From: Saururus chinensis
Lineage: Eukaryota > Streptophyta > Magnoliopsida > Piperales > Saururaceae
Length of the DNA stretch: 64,000 nucleotides
Reading direction: 5' to 3'
Assembly (NCBI GenBank): GCA_035235625.1
Contig: CP141146.1
Coordinates: forward strand, 6,814,501 to 6,878,500
Shown here: one piece after another, positions 1 through 10,557 of the stretch
Layout of the letters: each line of letters begins with the position of its first letter
Numbering within the stretch: the first letter of the stretch is position 1
Program-made: the position numbers and the translations under genes
The notes under the pieces: model-generated
Told to the model about the DNA's origin: nothing
What the model saw: the letters and a program-made list of their open reading frames with translations, nothing else
The model's database searches: none

Positions 1-1138
1 CTCTTCTCATTTGTCTGAAATACTTTAAGCCTTCTTCAACCAGACCTCCATGACCACAAGCAGTCAAAACACCCACAAATGTTATGAAATTGGGCTGCAC
101 ACGACAATCTTGCATCTCTGTAAACAATTGTAAAGCGGACTTTGCAAGACCATGCTTTCCAAATCCAACAATCATGGAAGTCCAGTGGCCCACATCTTTA
201 CATGGAATGCCTTCAAAAACTTCAAGGGCAGCCTGAATGCTACCGCATTTTGAATACATGTCAATCACCGCAACTCCTAGAATACCACTTAGTGAATATC
301 CACACCGTATAAAATAGCCATGAAGCCGCTTCGCATAATTAAGATATCCCATGTCAGAAACTGCAGAGCAAACACTCACCAAGGTGGATTCGTCAGGTTT
401 CAGGCCTAAAAAGTGCAACTCAACAAAGAGATTAATAGCTTCATAAAACATACAATTCTGAACATACCCAGCAATCATTGAATTCCACGAAACAATGTTT
501 CTTTCGTTCATATTTTCAAAAATCCAACGTGCGGAATCTATATCACCAGACTTCGCATACCCATCAATCATAGAATTCCATGTGACAACATTTCTGCTAG
601 ACATCGTGTCAAACACCTTGCGGGCGACATCCACCTTCCCGCACCTCGCATACATGTGGATCAAAGAATTCTGCACAAACAGATCCGCAGAAGCACACTG
701 AGTCTTCAAAATCAAGCAATGCGTCTGCTCTCCTTCCTCAAGCGCAGACAACTGGGCGCAAGACTTCAGGACAGGCGGAAATGTAAAATTGTCCGGACGA
801 ACAGAGGGTGAATCACAAAGCATGAGGTGAAACAGAGATAGAGCTCGCTCTGGTTCGCGGTTCTGGGCGTGGGTCCTGATGAGAGTGTTGTATGTGAACG
901 AAGAGACTTCGCCGGCATGGCAGCTAGTACGAGGAGCAACAGCGTAATGGGAGCCGTCTTTCAGAAGCGAAAATGAGCAGCAAGAACAGGCGATTTTCGA
1001 TGAGACTGCAGATGGGTCGCAACCAAACAGGTTCGATTTGATGTGCGGGGCGTGGGGTTGTCGAATTTCGTTGGTGGTGGTGATGCTGGTGAGGCAATCG
1101 GGAAGAGAGAGGAGGAAATGTGGCGGGGAGGAGGTCAT
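1..1138 (-). CDS. PLS-class pentatricopeptide repeat (PPR) protein, 3' end outside window
   Basis: The minus strand is open from an ATG at 1136-1138 to the window edge, giving 379 codons without a stop and no visible intron. The start reads MTSSPPHFLLSLPDCLTS, and a second hydrophobic stretch of small and cysteine residues follows, compatible with an organelle transit peptide. From about residue 90 there are tandem degenerate 35-residue PPR units: NVVTWNSMIDGYAKSG, NIVSWNSMIAGYVQN, an L-type unit with KPDESTLVSVCSAVSD, then GVAVIDMYSKCGSIQAA, DVGHWTSMIVGFGKHG and PNFITFVGVLTACGHGGLVEEG. PPR proteins of this class bind organelle RNA for editing, splicing or stability; E, E+ or DYW domains would lie beyond the edge and cannot be seen. 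The 5' flank lies in one copy of an inverted duplication. The family is certain; the RNA target cannot be inferred. Confidence 0.93.
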   Translation of the reverse strand, partial: MTSSPPHFLLSLPDCLTSITTTNEIRQPHAPHIKSNLFGCDPSAVSSKIACSCCSFSLLKDGSHYAVAPRTSCHAGEVSSFTYNTLIRTHAQNREPERALSLFHLMLCDSPSVRPDNFTFPPVLKSCAQLSALEEGEQTHCLILKTQCASADLFVQNSLIHMYARCGKVDVARKVFDTMSSRNVVTWNSMIDGYAKSGDIDSARWIFENMNERNIVSWNSMIAGYVQNCMFYEAINLFVELHFLGLKPDESTLVSVCSAVSDMGYLNYAKRLHGYFIRCGYSLSGILGVAVIDMYSKCGSIQAALEVFEGIPCKDVGHWTSMIVGFGKHGLAKSALQLFTEMQDCRVQPNFITFVGVLTACGHGGLVEEGLKYFRQMRR

Positions 1139-1149
1139 TCTGGACGTGC

Positions 1150-1700
1150 AGAAGGTGGACGCGAATCTGCTGGGGAGGTTTGCTCCCTCAGCACCCGTTG
1201 GCCACCAATGAAAATAAAACACGTCATTAAGTGATGCTCACATACGGTAGTCATACTCACAGATGGAAGGTAACAGAACACTCCATCACTGCTTTACTCC
1301 GTCTTCCCCATTTCAAAAACCCGCCTTAAATTTCAGAAGGCCAAACTCAAATCCTCATTTTCATCCCTCTGCCCAGACTCAAATCCTCGTTTTCATCCCT
1401 CGTTTTCATCCATGGCTCTATCCTGCTCAATGTTGTCCCTTGTCAACCCAGCTTAGGAGGGGAAACCAGAGCTGGCTGGAGGAAGAGGCCAGGAGAAGGA
1501 AAAGATGCATCAACATCAAGAAGAGGAGGGGGTAGGTGGTTTCTGGCAGAGGTAGAGGAGGGGCTAATGGTGGTGGAGACATCGGGCAGGGAGAGAGAGC
1601 TGTTGGAAGCGCTGAGGGATGTGGAGCTTCGTTGTCGCCTGGACTCAGAGATGGCCACCTCCACTGCCACTGGACTGGGCTTATACCTGTAGGACTGGTC
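1150..1700 (+). repeat. Copy A of a ~550-bp inverted duplication
   Basis: This segment matches the reverse complement of 10558-11097 almost throughout. Shared landmarks are GGACGCGAATCTGCTGGGG, the block around AATGAAAATAAAACACGTC, AACAGAACACTCC, GATGCATCAACATCAAG and CTGGGCTTATACC at the inner end. It begins about 12 bp upstream of the PPR start codon, so it probably holds that gene's 5' leader and promoter and perhaps the first exon of a divergent plus-strand transcript. Both copies encode a short frame with the core LLEALRDVEL, but the open frame is not conserved over its whole length and I recognise no protein family. Confidence 0.85.
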
Positions 1701-2371
1701 TCTTTTACTGCCTTCCTCTGCTCAGCCCGGCCGCCCCGTCCCTCCCGCACCTCCCCATCCCTCCTTCCTCTGTTCGGTCATCATCACTATCGTCTTTTGT
1801 TTGCCTCCGCCTCTGCTCCTCCTCGATTCGCTGGCAACACGCCTATCCCAGGCAGCTTCCGCTTTTCTCTTTGCTTCGGGAGCCGCTGCAGCTGCACATG
1901 GCCGGGTTCCTCTCCAAGAGGCCCTACGAGCTGACCACATGGGCTTCAGGACCTTCTCACACCTAGTCCCTTGGATATGTGAATTCCCCTGATCCTTTGT
2001 CCCCATTCGTCCTCTTTGATTTGTATTTTCACGCTTTTCTGATTTAGGGTTTGCTTATCCTTTTCCAGTTTCCCACGCCGATTCACAAATGGAACCTCCC
2101 TAACTTGCCCAAAGGCTCTGAAATGTGGATAAAGGTGATGATCGCCCAAAGTTTTTTCTTTTTCAAACTTTTTGACCTTAAGCACTTATGCATTTACTCC
2201 ATCAGCAAAGCTTTTCATTACCGTAGAGACACTGATTCCCTGGTTCCTCACTCCTTGCTCTATTATCACTTTTGACCAGCTACTTGTTTTAAATTTTTTT
2301 TTTGGTTTGTATTTTTTCAATTGTTGTTGATGAAGGTGGTAACTAACTATTTGTGATCCAATAGTTTGCAG

Positions 2372-2971
2372 CGTCTTTAAGGAGTGAGGAGTATCGCCAA
2401 CTTATCCATCTCCCTTATGAAGAAGTAAGAATCAATGAAAATTTTCTCTTTGAGAAGCTTTTTTTGTTACTAGTGGAAGCTGATTGTTACGCTCTTTCTG
2501 TTTTGTCTACAAGTGTAACTTAAGATTTGCTTTTACAAACTGGATGGGAATGTTCATTCAGTTTTACACTCTTCACAGTAGTTTTCTACATTTTTAATTA
2601 ATGCTTGTGTTAGCATGGAACCATAGAATATCTTGTTGTGTTTATCCTCGTGAGTTCATTCCTAAACAGTCATTACTGTCGACTGTGACTTAATGAGGAA
2701 CTCTATATTTTATTCTTTCATGGGGAGCAAATATCTAAATAACTTTCCTTTTCGCAATATGCAGGTCCTTGTGCAAGATTTTAACTGTGCCTTCCAAGAG
2801 AATATCCTTCTTCAAGTATGTTGGTTGTTTATTCCTTTGATTTGTAAGCTATAACAACATTGTGATAGTTTTTCATTTTTCCCTTTGCATCTGAATTTAT
2901 TGCAGGGCCATATGTACTTGTTTGTTCATTATATTTGCTTCTATTCCAAGATATTTGGTTTTGGGACAAAG
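2372..2971 (+). pseudogene. GRAM-domain (VAD1/BAGP-type) gene fragment, three exons
   Basis: Three short exons with correct AG and GT borders join in frame: 2372-2424, 2765-2815 and 2906-2971. They read SLRSEEYRQLIHLPYEE, VLVQDFNCAFQENILLQ and GHMYLFVHYICFYSKIFGFG plus TK. This is the start of the GRAM domain of plant VAD1/BAGP-type C2-GRAM or GRAM-VASt proteins, which act in membrane-associated signalling or lipid transfer. In the family the next exon should encode the rest of the domain, beginning K-I/V-I/V-P-F. I find no such exon in the following 2 kb, and no clear upstream exons apart from a possible short frame starting MAGFLSKRPYELTTWASG near 1899. I therefore call it a 3'-truncated remnant, although the visible exons are undamaged. 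A gene with a very long intron cannot be excluded. Confidence 0.8.
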
Positions 2972-5134
2972 GTATGTTAATTGTGAAGTACAGAAGTAGC
3001 ATTTTTTTTATTTGAATGGTGTCATGTTTCTGCGACATTTTTTTTGTCATTATACTTCTTTGCATCAATCATATAATCACGGAGGTAAAGAAGTGTTATT
3101 TGCATATTGTATGCCAAAAGGAAAGTTAAGTACTTAAGTATGAGTGACCATTCTCATATTGCTTTTCTTCAGATTTTTTAGTTGATTTTGGCATACAGTA
3201 TAAGTTGTCTTGTGCTCTTCCAGTTTGTTCAAGACTTTTCAAGTTGAGTAAAGGGGCAAAGAAATTAGAGAAAACTCATTATTTTCACATAACTGCCACT
3301 TTTGAATATGTTGAAGTTGTATTTTGCAATGAAGTATTTAAAACTTCTATTGTGTGTTATATGAAGCACTGTCACTTTTGAATGAGTTGTTAACTGAAGG
3401 GACTTTTATTTCACTATTTCAGGGGGTTTTGGAATGCTCTTTACATATTTTATAATATGGGTTGGAAAGTCTCTTCTTAGTATGCAAATAATGTAGGTAA
3501 TTGTTTTTCCACTTTCGCATAAATATTTTAGGCGGATTTTTTCCACTATTTTTCCCTTTTTTTCATATTACATACATACTACTTATCAACATGCTATACT
3601 ACTTATCTCAATATATTAATTGTATTTTCTTTTATAAGAGATATGTAATATTCCGAACTTATGACTACTACTTATTCAAGTTCACTTTGGACAATTATTA
3701 ATGGTAGGATAATCAGTTTTATGATCTTATTCTGTCTTTTTTTATTCCAATAATAATTCTCTTTTTCCTATTAATCCAAATGTATGGTAGTTTATTATTG
3801 TAAGACTAGACTTATTTTGTTGCTGCAATGCTTTTGCTTGTGATGATGATAGAGGAAGATGCATTTTGGATGCTTGCCTTCCTCTTGTAAAATGTTCTAG
3901 TGATTGAATTTTACGCTGATAATTTGTTAGGTTGTCATGTTGAACAAAGTGTGTTTAGTAAGTTTTATTCGTGTTACATTTATATGGTTGTAAATTACTT
4001 TCAGTAACTTAGGATTTAGAGCTATATATGTTATTTAAATTTGTGATTGATGATAGGGCAGGGGAAAACATGTAGGAGCAGATATAAGGAGCGTTTTCAC
4101 GGAGCTTGGAATGTACGCAATCATAGTCTAGAGAAAGATCGTGACAAAGAAAGATTTTTTTAATGTGGTTAATGAAGTTATAAAGGGTTATCAGAAGTTC
4201 AGTGCCACTCCCAAATACATGATCTACAATTAAAAGCTTTATTTCACTACTGCAATAATTTTTGGTCTTCTCTTTTTTTATTTATTTAAAATTATGTAAG
4301 TTTGCTTTCAATTGTTGTAAAGTAGCATCATTGAAAATATTTTATCTTTGTAATGTCATAATTTTGTGATTCAATTGATAGCTTTATGAGCACAAAGGTA
4401 CAATAATTTACTTATGTTTCATATTCAACTAATTCAAATTCAGATTCAAAAGCCCCTAATTTAGAGGTTATTTGGGTGTAGAATTAATTGGTTACTGAAT
4501 TAGAATTTTTAGGAATTAATTCATTCGATTTAATATAGAAACGGAATTTGGTTTGGGTATGAAAATTTTTAAATGGAATTACGTTTAGATAGTGAATTGT
4601 GTTTAAGGTTGGAATCTTTAAAAAATTTAGGAAAATTGACAAATGGAATTACGTTTGGGCAAGGAATTTGTTACAAGCTTTGTCATGTCTAAGCTTGCAT
4701 ACAGCGAGTATTGCGAGAATTATTAACTAATGAAATTGATAATAAAAGGACAGTACCTCCAGTGTTGTGGATCTTTTTGCCACTTCCTAGTTATATTCAC
4801 ATAAGTGAGAAATTGGTAGAAGAAAAAATTATCATACTGTGATATAATATACTAGAGAAAGAACATGCTCTGTTTATTTACAATTTTAATGATTGAATAT
4901 GCTCTATTTATTCACATAAGTTCACAGTTTATTATGTAGTTTGAATGTTGCGGCTTTAGATATTTGTCTGAGTGTTGAGAGGAAATTCTTTTCATTTTTC
5001 CAAATTGTTGTCCCGTTGAAGCCCTATCCCAAGCGTTTGTTAAAACAGATATTGCATTCTGGAATGAATTAATTACCCATCGTAAATTTAATAAAATTCT
5101 GAAAAAGGACTGACATCAAGGTTGCACTGTGAGT
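2972..5134. other. AT-rich non-coding stretch
   Basis: No gene is visible. One part (about 4344-4400) is matched in reverse complement at about 5855-5912 inside the neighbouring foldback element. A short phrase near 4470-4485, TTATTTGGGTGTAGAATT, recurs in altered form at 5817-5835. Otherwise I see only AT-rich, low-complexity sequence. Confidence 0.5.
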
Positions 5135-5640
5135 GACTGCTTCTTTGATTGTTACAACATTACAGAGATAACGTAGTGATAACGCTGCAACGATAGCAAT
5201 AACGTTGCAATGTTGCAATGTTATTGCTACAATGTTGTAGCGTTATTGTTACAACGTTGTAGTAATAACGCTACAACGTTGTAGCGATAACGCTGCAACG
5301 TTGCAGTAATAACGCTGCAACGATAGCAATAACGCTGCAATGTTGCAACGTTATTACTACAATGTTGCAACGTTATTGTTACAATGTTGTAGTAATAACG
5401 CTGCAACATTGCAGAACAATAACGTTGCAACGATAACGCTGCAACGTTGCAGCGTTATGATACAATGTTGCAGCAATAACGCGACAACGTTGCAGCGATA
5501 ATGTTACAATGTTGCAGCAATAATGCTACAACGCTGCAGTAATAACGCTACAACATAGCAGCGATAATGCTATAACATTAATAACGCTACAACATAGCAG
5601 CGATAATGCTATAACATTAATGCCATAATGCTACATCTTT
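5135..5640. repeat. Left arm: palindromic tandem array
   Basis: The unit is roughly CTGCAACGTTGCAG (a perfect 14-bp palindrome) separated by TAATAACG-like spacers, with many C/T and A/G variants. Because the unit is self-complementary, the array can pair within itself as well as with the right arm. Near 5540-5620 a block of about 38 bp containing CAACATAGCAGCGATAATGC is repeated in tandem. Confidence 0.85.
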
Positions 5641-5908
5641 TAGCGATGATGTTATACCTTAATTCGGCTTATGTATTGAACATCTATATTTAATAAAATA
5701 GTTAATTAAATTACGAATAAGCTACGGCTTTCCTCCATGTTTAGGGTATAGGGTTGAAGAGAAAACTGGTCTGCCACCAAATTGAAACCCACTTACAATG
5801 CCACTAGTTTTAGGAAATTATTTGGGTGTAAATTTTTGTACATTGGTAAATTTTGTACCTTTGTGCCGGTAGAACTATTAATTGAATCAAAGAATTATAA
5901 CATTACAA

Positions 5909-6330
5909 AGATTAAAGAGAGAAAATCATCCATGAAATGTTTCTAAATGCTATCAGATGTGGACATAAAATCAAAGATAGAACAAGAAGATCAATTCAAC
6001 CATTCAAATGCACCTAGACAAGCATTATAACCTTGAAGTTTTTTATGATAATCAATCCGAACCTGGATGAGCGGTTATCAATACTAATGGGGAAATATTT
6101 AACTTGAAAAATAGGAAGATCAGCGGACAGAAAAATGGTGGTCGAGCACCCGCGTGGCTGAGGTATGGTTGAAGACGAGAATGAGATAATGAAGGCGCGG
6201 AGAACGAAATCCCTGCTCCTCCTTCCACACACTCTCTGCCGAGACCCAGTTGCTGCCGGCCGCCTCTTCAGGGTGGGGGGTAATCCTCCTGCAAGCCCTA
6301 GTACCTTTCAGAGAGAGGTACAAGAACACT
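5909..6330. repeat. Internal segment duplicated from the neighbouring locus (copy of 8735-9123)
   Basis: It matches 8735-9123 in the same orientation with scattered substitutions and small gaps. Shared blocks include GCTATCAGATGTGGACAT, CATTCAAATGCACCTAGAC, TGGATGAGCGGTTATCA and CTTTCAGAGAGAGGTACAAG. The match ends at GTACAAGAACA, immediately before the right-arm array. That position fits capture of flanking host sequence by the foldback element. Read on the minus strand, the segment may contain a 5' exon of the CobW-type locus, but I could not confirm a frame. Confidence 0.8.
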
Positions 6331-6764
6331 GTAACGTTGTAGCATTATCGTTGCAACGTTGTAACAATAACATTTAAATGTTATAATTGCTACAACGTTG
6401 CAACGTTGTTGTTGCTACAATGCAGCGTTGCAGCGTTATTACTACAACGTTGCAGCATTATTACTGCAACATTGTAACAATAATGCTGCAACATTGTAGT
6501 AATAACGTTGCAACATTGCAGCATTATTGCTATCGTTGCAACGTTATTACTGTAACATTGCATCGTTATCGCTACAACGTTGCAACGTTATTACTGCAAC
6601 GTTGCAACGTTATTACTGCAACGTTGCAACGTTATTACTGCAACATTGAACAATAACGCTGCAACATTGTAGCAATAACGTTGCAACATTGCAGCGTTAT
6701 TGCTATTGTTGCAACGTTATCACTACGTTATCGTTGTAATGTTGTAGCAATCAAAGAAGCAGTC
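6331..6764. repeat. Right arm: palindromic tandem array
   Basis: This is the inverted counterpart of the left arm with the same GCAACGTTGC-centred units; several consecutive units of TTATTACTGCAACGTTGCAA occur near 6590-6640. The outermost ~110 bp align with the reverse complement of the left tip. The long open frames across both arms come from the repeat having a length compatible with reading through, and are not taken as genes. Confidence 0.85.
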
Positions 6765-8321
6765 TAATTTCATATAAAGGTAAATAACTGTATCAAATAC
6801 ATAAGGTAAGAATGGAGATTATAGTTACGAGATTAGGATTCAATATCCATTTAATAAGCTTCTTCACATTAAAAGAGAACCTCAAAGGACAAGTGAAATT
6901 TACCTTAAAAATCTACAACCAAAGATAACAACTCTCCCTTCTTCATTTTGCTCTTTTTATGGGTTCACCATATAGTTGCGGGATTGGGATCTAGTATCTT
7001 TTAATGAGCTATTTCTACAAATAATAGATATATACAAAAGGTGTCTTTAGTCATACATGTTGAAATAAACCTTCTCTCACTCAGAGTGAGGCACATTTAC
7101 AAAAAATAAATAAAAATCTGTCAGGATGATGAAGTCTCAAAACATAGGTTAATAAGGGTTCTTGAGCTTAGATATCAATTTAACTCTTCCAAAAGAGATG
7201 TACAAGAGAAAACAATATCGCGGAATCACCAGGTGGGAAAATCACAATGACCATCTTGATTAATCTTCCTTCAGCTTGATTTGACAAAATATTTCTTCGT
7301 GCATAAGACAAAACACCTATGACATCCTGCACTAATTAACATACCCTGATTTCAGAGAAGTTCAAATCAAATAAGAATAAGTATCAAATAACTTACAATA
7401 GATTCAACTGTTGTGAAGCCACAGGGCAAAGTAGCAAATAGTTTCTCTAAACAAGCCACATGGCAGAGTAACAAATGGTTTCTCTAGACATTTCTATCTG
7501 TATGTATATTTCCTACATTTTCTCATTTAAGTAATAGCTCCATATCCACCACTGGTTTAGCTCATCTTGGAAAGACAATTAGCACATCTAAAATGCGTAC
7601 ATATCTGATATAAACCATCAGATAGTAAGATTGCATATAAATTCTAAAATTTTTAATGAGATTGAATATCAAATGGATACTTTTAATCACGTATATCTTC
7701 ATATGCCTAATATTAACAAACTGTTAAGACTTAAATTTATTTCTAAATCTTGCATTTAACACTTCAGCAACTCTTCCAGGGTGTGTATGCTTATGTAAAA
7801 CAATCTACTTATATCCAATAAAAGAATGTGGAAAGAACAATATTAATTAGTGTGTACCACACAATCAGAATGTAAAAGTTAGTTCTATTCCAAAAGGAAG
7901 ATTCCTAGAACCAATCAATCAGGAAGGGAGAAAGAACTAGGACCTTTCCAAATCAAAGCCTTCAATCCCAAGAGCGTAATCCCTCTCAACTTAAACATAT
8001 GTCGTCCGCTTAAGATAAGCCATTTGGTTAATGTCCTGTACTTGATAATTGAGCAAAGAGACAAGTAAAGTGCCCATCAGCAAAACAGATAACATAACAA
8101 AGCCTAATTTATACTGTCAAACAAGTAATGATCTACAACCTTTATCTGCTTAATCAAAGAAGAGATTCATAGTTCATCAACAAGGTCAGTCTACAGAACG
8201 ACAAGTACTTCTTTGTGAGTAAAAATTCAATTATTCAATATACTTGGCAAGTACAAGGTTGGTTGCCCTTGGCTTGCCATTTGAAACCATTTCCTAATAC
8301 GTCAACCGACTATTATTATAC
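6765..8321. other. Non-coding stretch, nothing recognised
   Basis: The sequence is AT-rich without repeats or frames I can name. If the CobW exon at 8322-8518 belonged to an intact minus-strand gene, its downstream exons (the TDLV-type switch region and C-terminal domain) should lie here; I do not find them. Confidence 0.4.
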
Positions 8322-8518
8322 CTTGGTCACAATAATCCAGTCAACATATGCAATTTGTTCCACTGCTTCATTGGCCAATCCTTTGGGCTTAATTTCATCA
8401 AGATGAAACCCTGCATGCTTTGCACCAACCAAGGTAACAACACCATCCAACTTTACATAATTAAAAACTTTATCCTCAACATAAAACGTCTGGATAATAG
8501 GTGCAAGTTTTGCCAAGC
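8322..8518 (-). pseudogene. Orphan exon of a CobW-family (COG0523) GTPase
   Basis: A 197-nt minus-strand exon starts after TTCCTTTGCAG and ends in GTGACCAAG before GTATAATAAT, so both splice borders look right. It encodes GLAKLAPIIQTFYVEDKVF, then VKLDGVVTLVGAKHAGFHLD, EIKPKGLANEAVEQIAYVD and WIIVTK. This is the middle of the nucleotide-binding domain of plant CobW-domain proteins, P-loop GTPases proposed to insert metal ions, some of them plastid-located. Several family-conserved positions are altered: GLA(K/N)PAP reads GLAKLAP, VDAKHA reads VGAKHA, YADRIIxNK reads YVDWIIVTK. The N of the NK guanine-specificity motif is thus T. I find no P-loop exon upstream and no following exons, so this is most likely a decayed fragment. 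Confidence 0.82.
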
Positions 8519-8734
8519 CTGCAAAGGAATACATAGAGCTTAAGAAATTGAAAGCTCCAACAAGCACCAAAAACAAGTGTTCAGAACAAGTCAAGTAAAG
8601 CATGAGTATGCATGATATCTATTGCAAGTTAAGCACAAGATGTTTAGACCAAACAATGTACTATCCAAAGAATGACCCAATGATGAAAATAAAAAACCTC
8701 ACAAAAAAAAGGAACGAGAACATACTAAAGAGAG

Positions 8735-9123
8735 AAAATCATAGATAAAATGTTTCTCAACGCTATCAGATGTGGACATGAATAAGAAGATCAATTCAGC
8801 CATTCAAATGCACCTAGACAAGCATTACAACCTTGAAGTTTTTTATGATAATTAATCTGTACCTGGATGAGCGGTTATCAACACTAATGGGGAAATATTT
8901 AACTCGAAGAACAGGAAGATCAGTGGACAAAAAAATGGTGGTCGAGCGCCCGCATGGCTTAGGTATGGCTGGAGACGAGAATGAGATAATGAAGACGCAG
9001 AGAACGAAATCCCTGCTCCTTCCGCACTCTCAGTCGGGACCCGGTTGCTGCCAGTTGCCTCTTCAGGGTGGGGGGTAATCCTCCTGCAAGCCCCAGTACC
9101 TTTCAGAGAGAGGTACAAGAACA
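8735..9123 (-). repeat. Locus copy of the segment found inside the foldback element; possible 5' exon of the CobW locus
   Basis: This 390-bp segment is the second copy of 5909-6330. On the minus strand it ends in TCATCCAG followed by GTACAG, a good splice donor at 8861-8862. One frame before that donor reads TTIFLSTDLPVLRVKYFPIS followed by VDNRSSR. In CobW proteins a VDNR-like tetrapeptide precedes the P-loop region, so this may be a first exon encoding the transit peptide. Splicing it directly to the exon at 8518 would not keep frame, so exons would be missing between. The duplication is firm; the exon call is weak. Confidence 0.45.
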
Positions 9124-10557
9124 AGCCACGTCGTTCACATTGCATTGTTCACATTGAATACCATATCAAAAGTTGGCCAATCCTCAAAACTTGGAGTTTT
9201 GGCTCTCTACACCTAAAGGAAGAAAAGTGAACTGATTACTTATTAAGCAATAAAATCATCAGACACCAATTAAAAGAAACAACTGAATAGGAAACCTCCA
9301 AAAAGGGGAAAAGAATTTAGGCCATGCCACAATCATTTGGCATACAAAGAAGATTTTGTAAAAAAATGTAAGATCAGAGAACTCACAGGCATAGTGAAGC
9401 TCATATGCGAGAAGGAAAAGTTTGTGGGTTCATTTATGTTCCTCAAAAAGGGCGTCATTGGATGTCAATGTGCACAATTGCCATCAGATGAAAATAATTC
9501 CCCATTCAAGCCTCTCATGGAACACTCCATCTCTTAAAGTAGTGCAAACTTATATAAAGAAGTAATTAGATAAAGATCTTTCTTCCTTTTATCTGTATCA
9601 TCCTGTTACCTCTACCATGAAAAAATAATGACAGAAAAAAACTGAGAGCCTTTCATTTTTACAATTTCATACAAAATAACAGCTTGATCAACTGAAAGGG
9701 TTGCCCGCATTAATTGACATTATGACATCTAAGCATGCCATTTTATTGCTAGCAACCACCATAACACAAGCAAAAAATTACAAAAAATAAGACAATTCAC
9801 AAATTTGTAAAAGAGCACAACATTTGACAACCTCACAAACATCCCTAAAAAGCTAGCGCATTTGGAACAATTATGCTATCATCCATGTAATTCATCCATT
9901 AAACCAATCATAGAAGCAATAGAAAAACGCAAATCAATCATAAGCACGAGAAAAATCCAATCTCTGCCACCAACCAATAAAAAAATTCATTATTAGATGA
10001 AAAAAAAAATCTCCAATGGATGAATTATACATCCCACATACAACAGTTTAGCACCAGAAAAAAACAAAGAAAAAATACAATTGACACTGGAAGAAGTCGA
10101 GATTTCAATTCAACTGCAATTCATGCCAGGGACAGGGAATAAGAGGAGGTTTAAAAGGAAGAAGGAGAGTAGCAGCTACCTGTGGGACGGCTGAGATGCC
10201 AAAGCTAGAAGGACGTTGCAGACAAAGTAACTTTATTCAGACGGATGGTCAAACATGTGCTGAGAATAAGAAGGAAGATGTGAATCGGGAAAGGCGGGCA
10301 GCAGCTTTTCACAGGAATGGAGCGAAGCTGTGGCTAGGGCACGACCCAAGATGGAGCCTTTTGGTCGTCGATAGTGCAAGAGGTCAAAATCCGGCGACTT
10401 CATTCTTCATTCATCACTACTTGTCCGCCGGAGGGGGGAAAGGATAGATAAGCAGCTTGATTGCAAATGAATGCAAAAGACTGAGATAAGAGATTCTTGA
10501 ATGTGTTTTTTTCCTTGTGGGGGGGGGAGACGAGGAAGCTTACTGGGGGAGCATCTT
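9124..10557. other. Non-coding stretch between CobW remnant and duplication copy B
   Basis: I see only short spurious frames and AT-rich sequence. A GC-richer patch at about 10190-10440 lies near copy B and may be leader or promoter DNA of a former minus-strand transcript, but there is no protein similarity to support this. Confidence 0.35.

Larger units (their letters stand above)
5135..6764. mobile_element. Foldback transposon, 1.63 kb, with palindromic-array terminal inverted repeats
   Basis: The outer ends are inverted copies: GACTGCTTCTTTGATTG at 5135 and CAATCAAAGAAGCAGTC ending at 6764. Inverted identity continues for more than 100 bp and passes into two arrays of a roughly 20-bp unit built around GCAACGTTGC. 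The central ~690 bp are not repetitive and carry no transposase frame. Part of the centre (5909-6330) duplicates 8735-9123, and a 58-bp part (5855-5912) matches 4344-4400 in reverse. No convincing target-site duplication flanks the ends (ACTGTGAGT left, TAATTTCAT right), so the superfamily is open; long self-complementary arms recall foldback or Mutator-like elements. It has no visible coding capacity and must be non-autonomous. Confidence 0.75.

Noticed and set aside
1536..1966. Overlapping plus-strand frames of 115-132 codons
   Set aside because: Three frames and the other strand are open because the DNA is GC-rich; copy B of the duplication does not preserve the same frame over its length.
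5227..6656. Open frames of 67-89 codons across the foldback arms
   Set aside because: They merely translate the palindromic tandem array; the peptide is itself a repeat and both strands are equally open.
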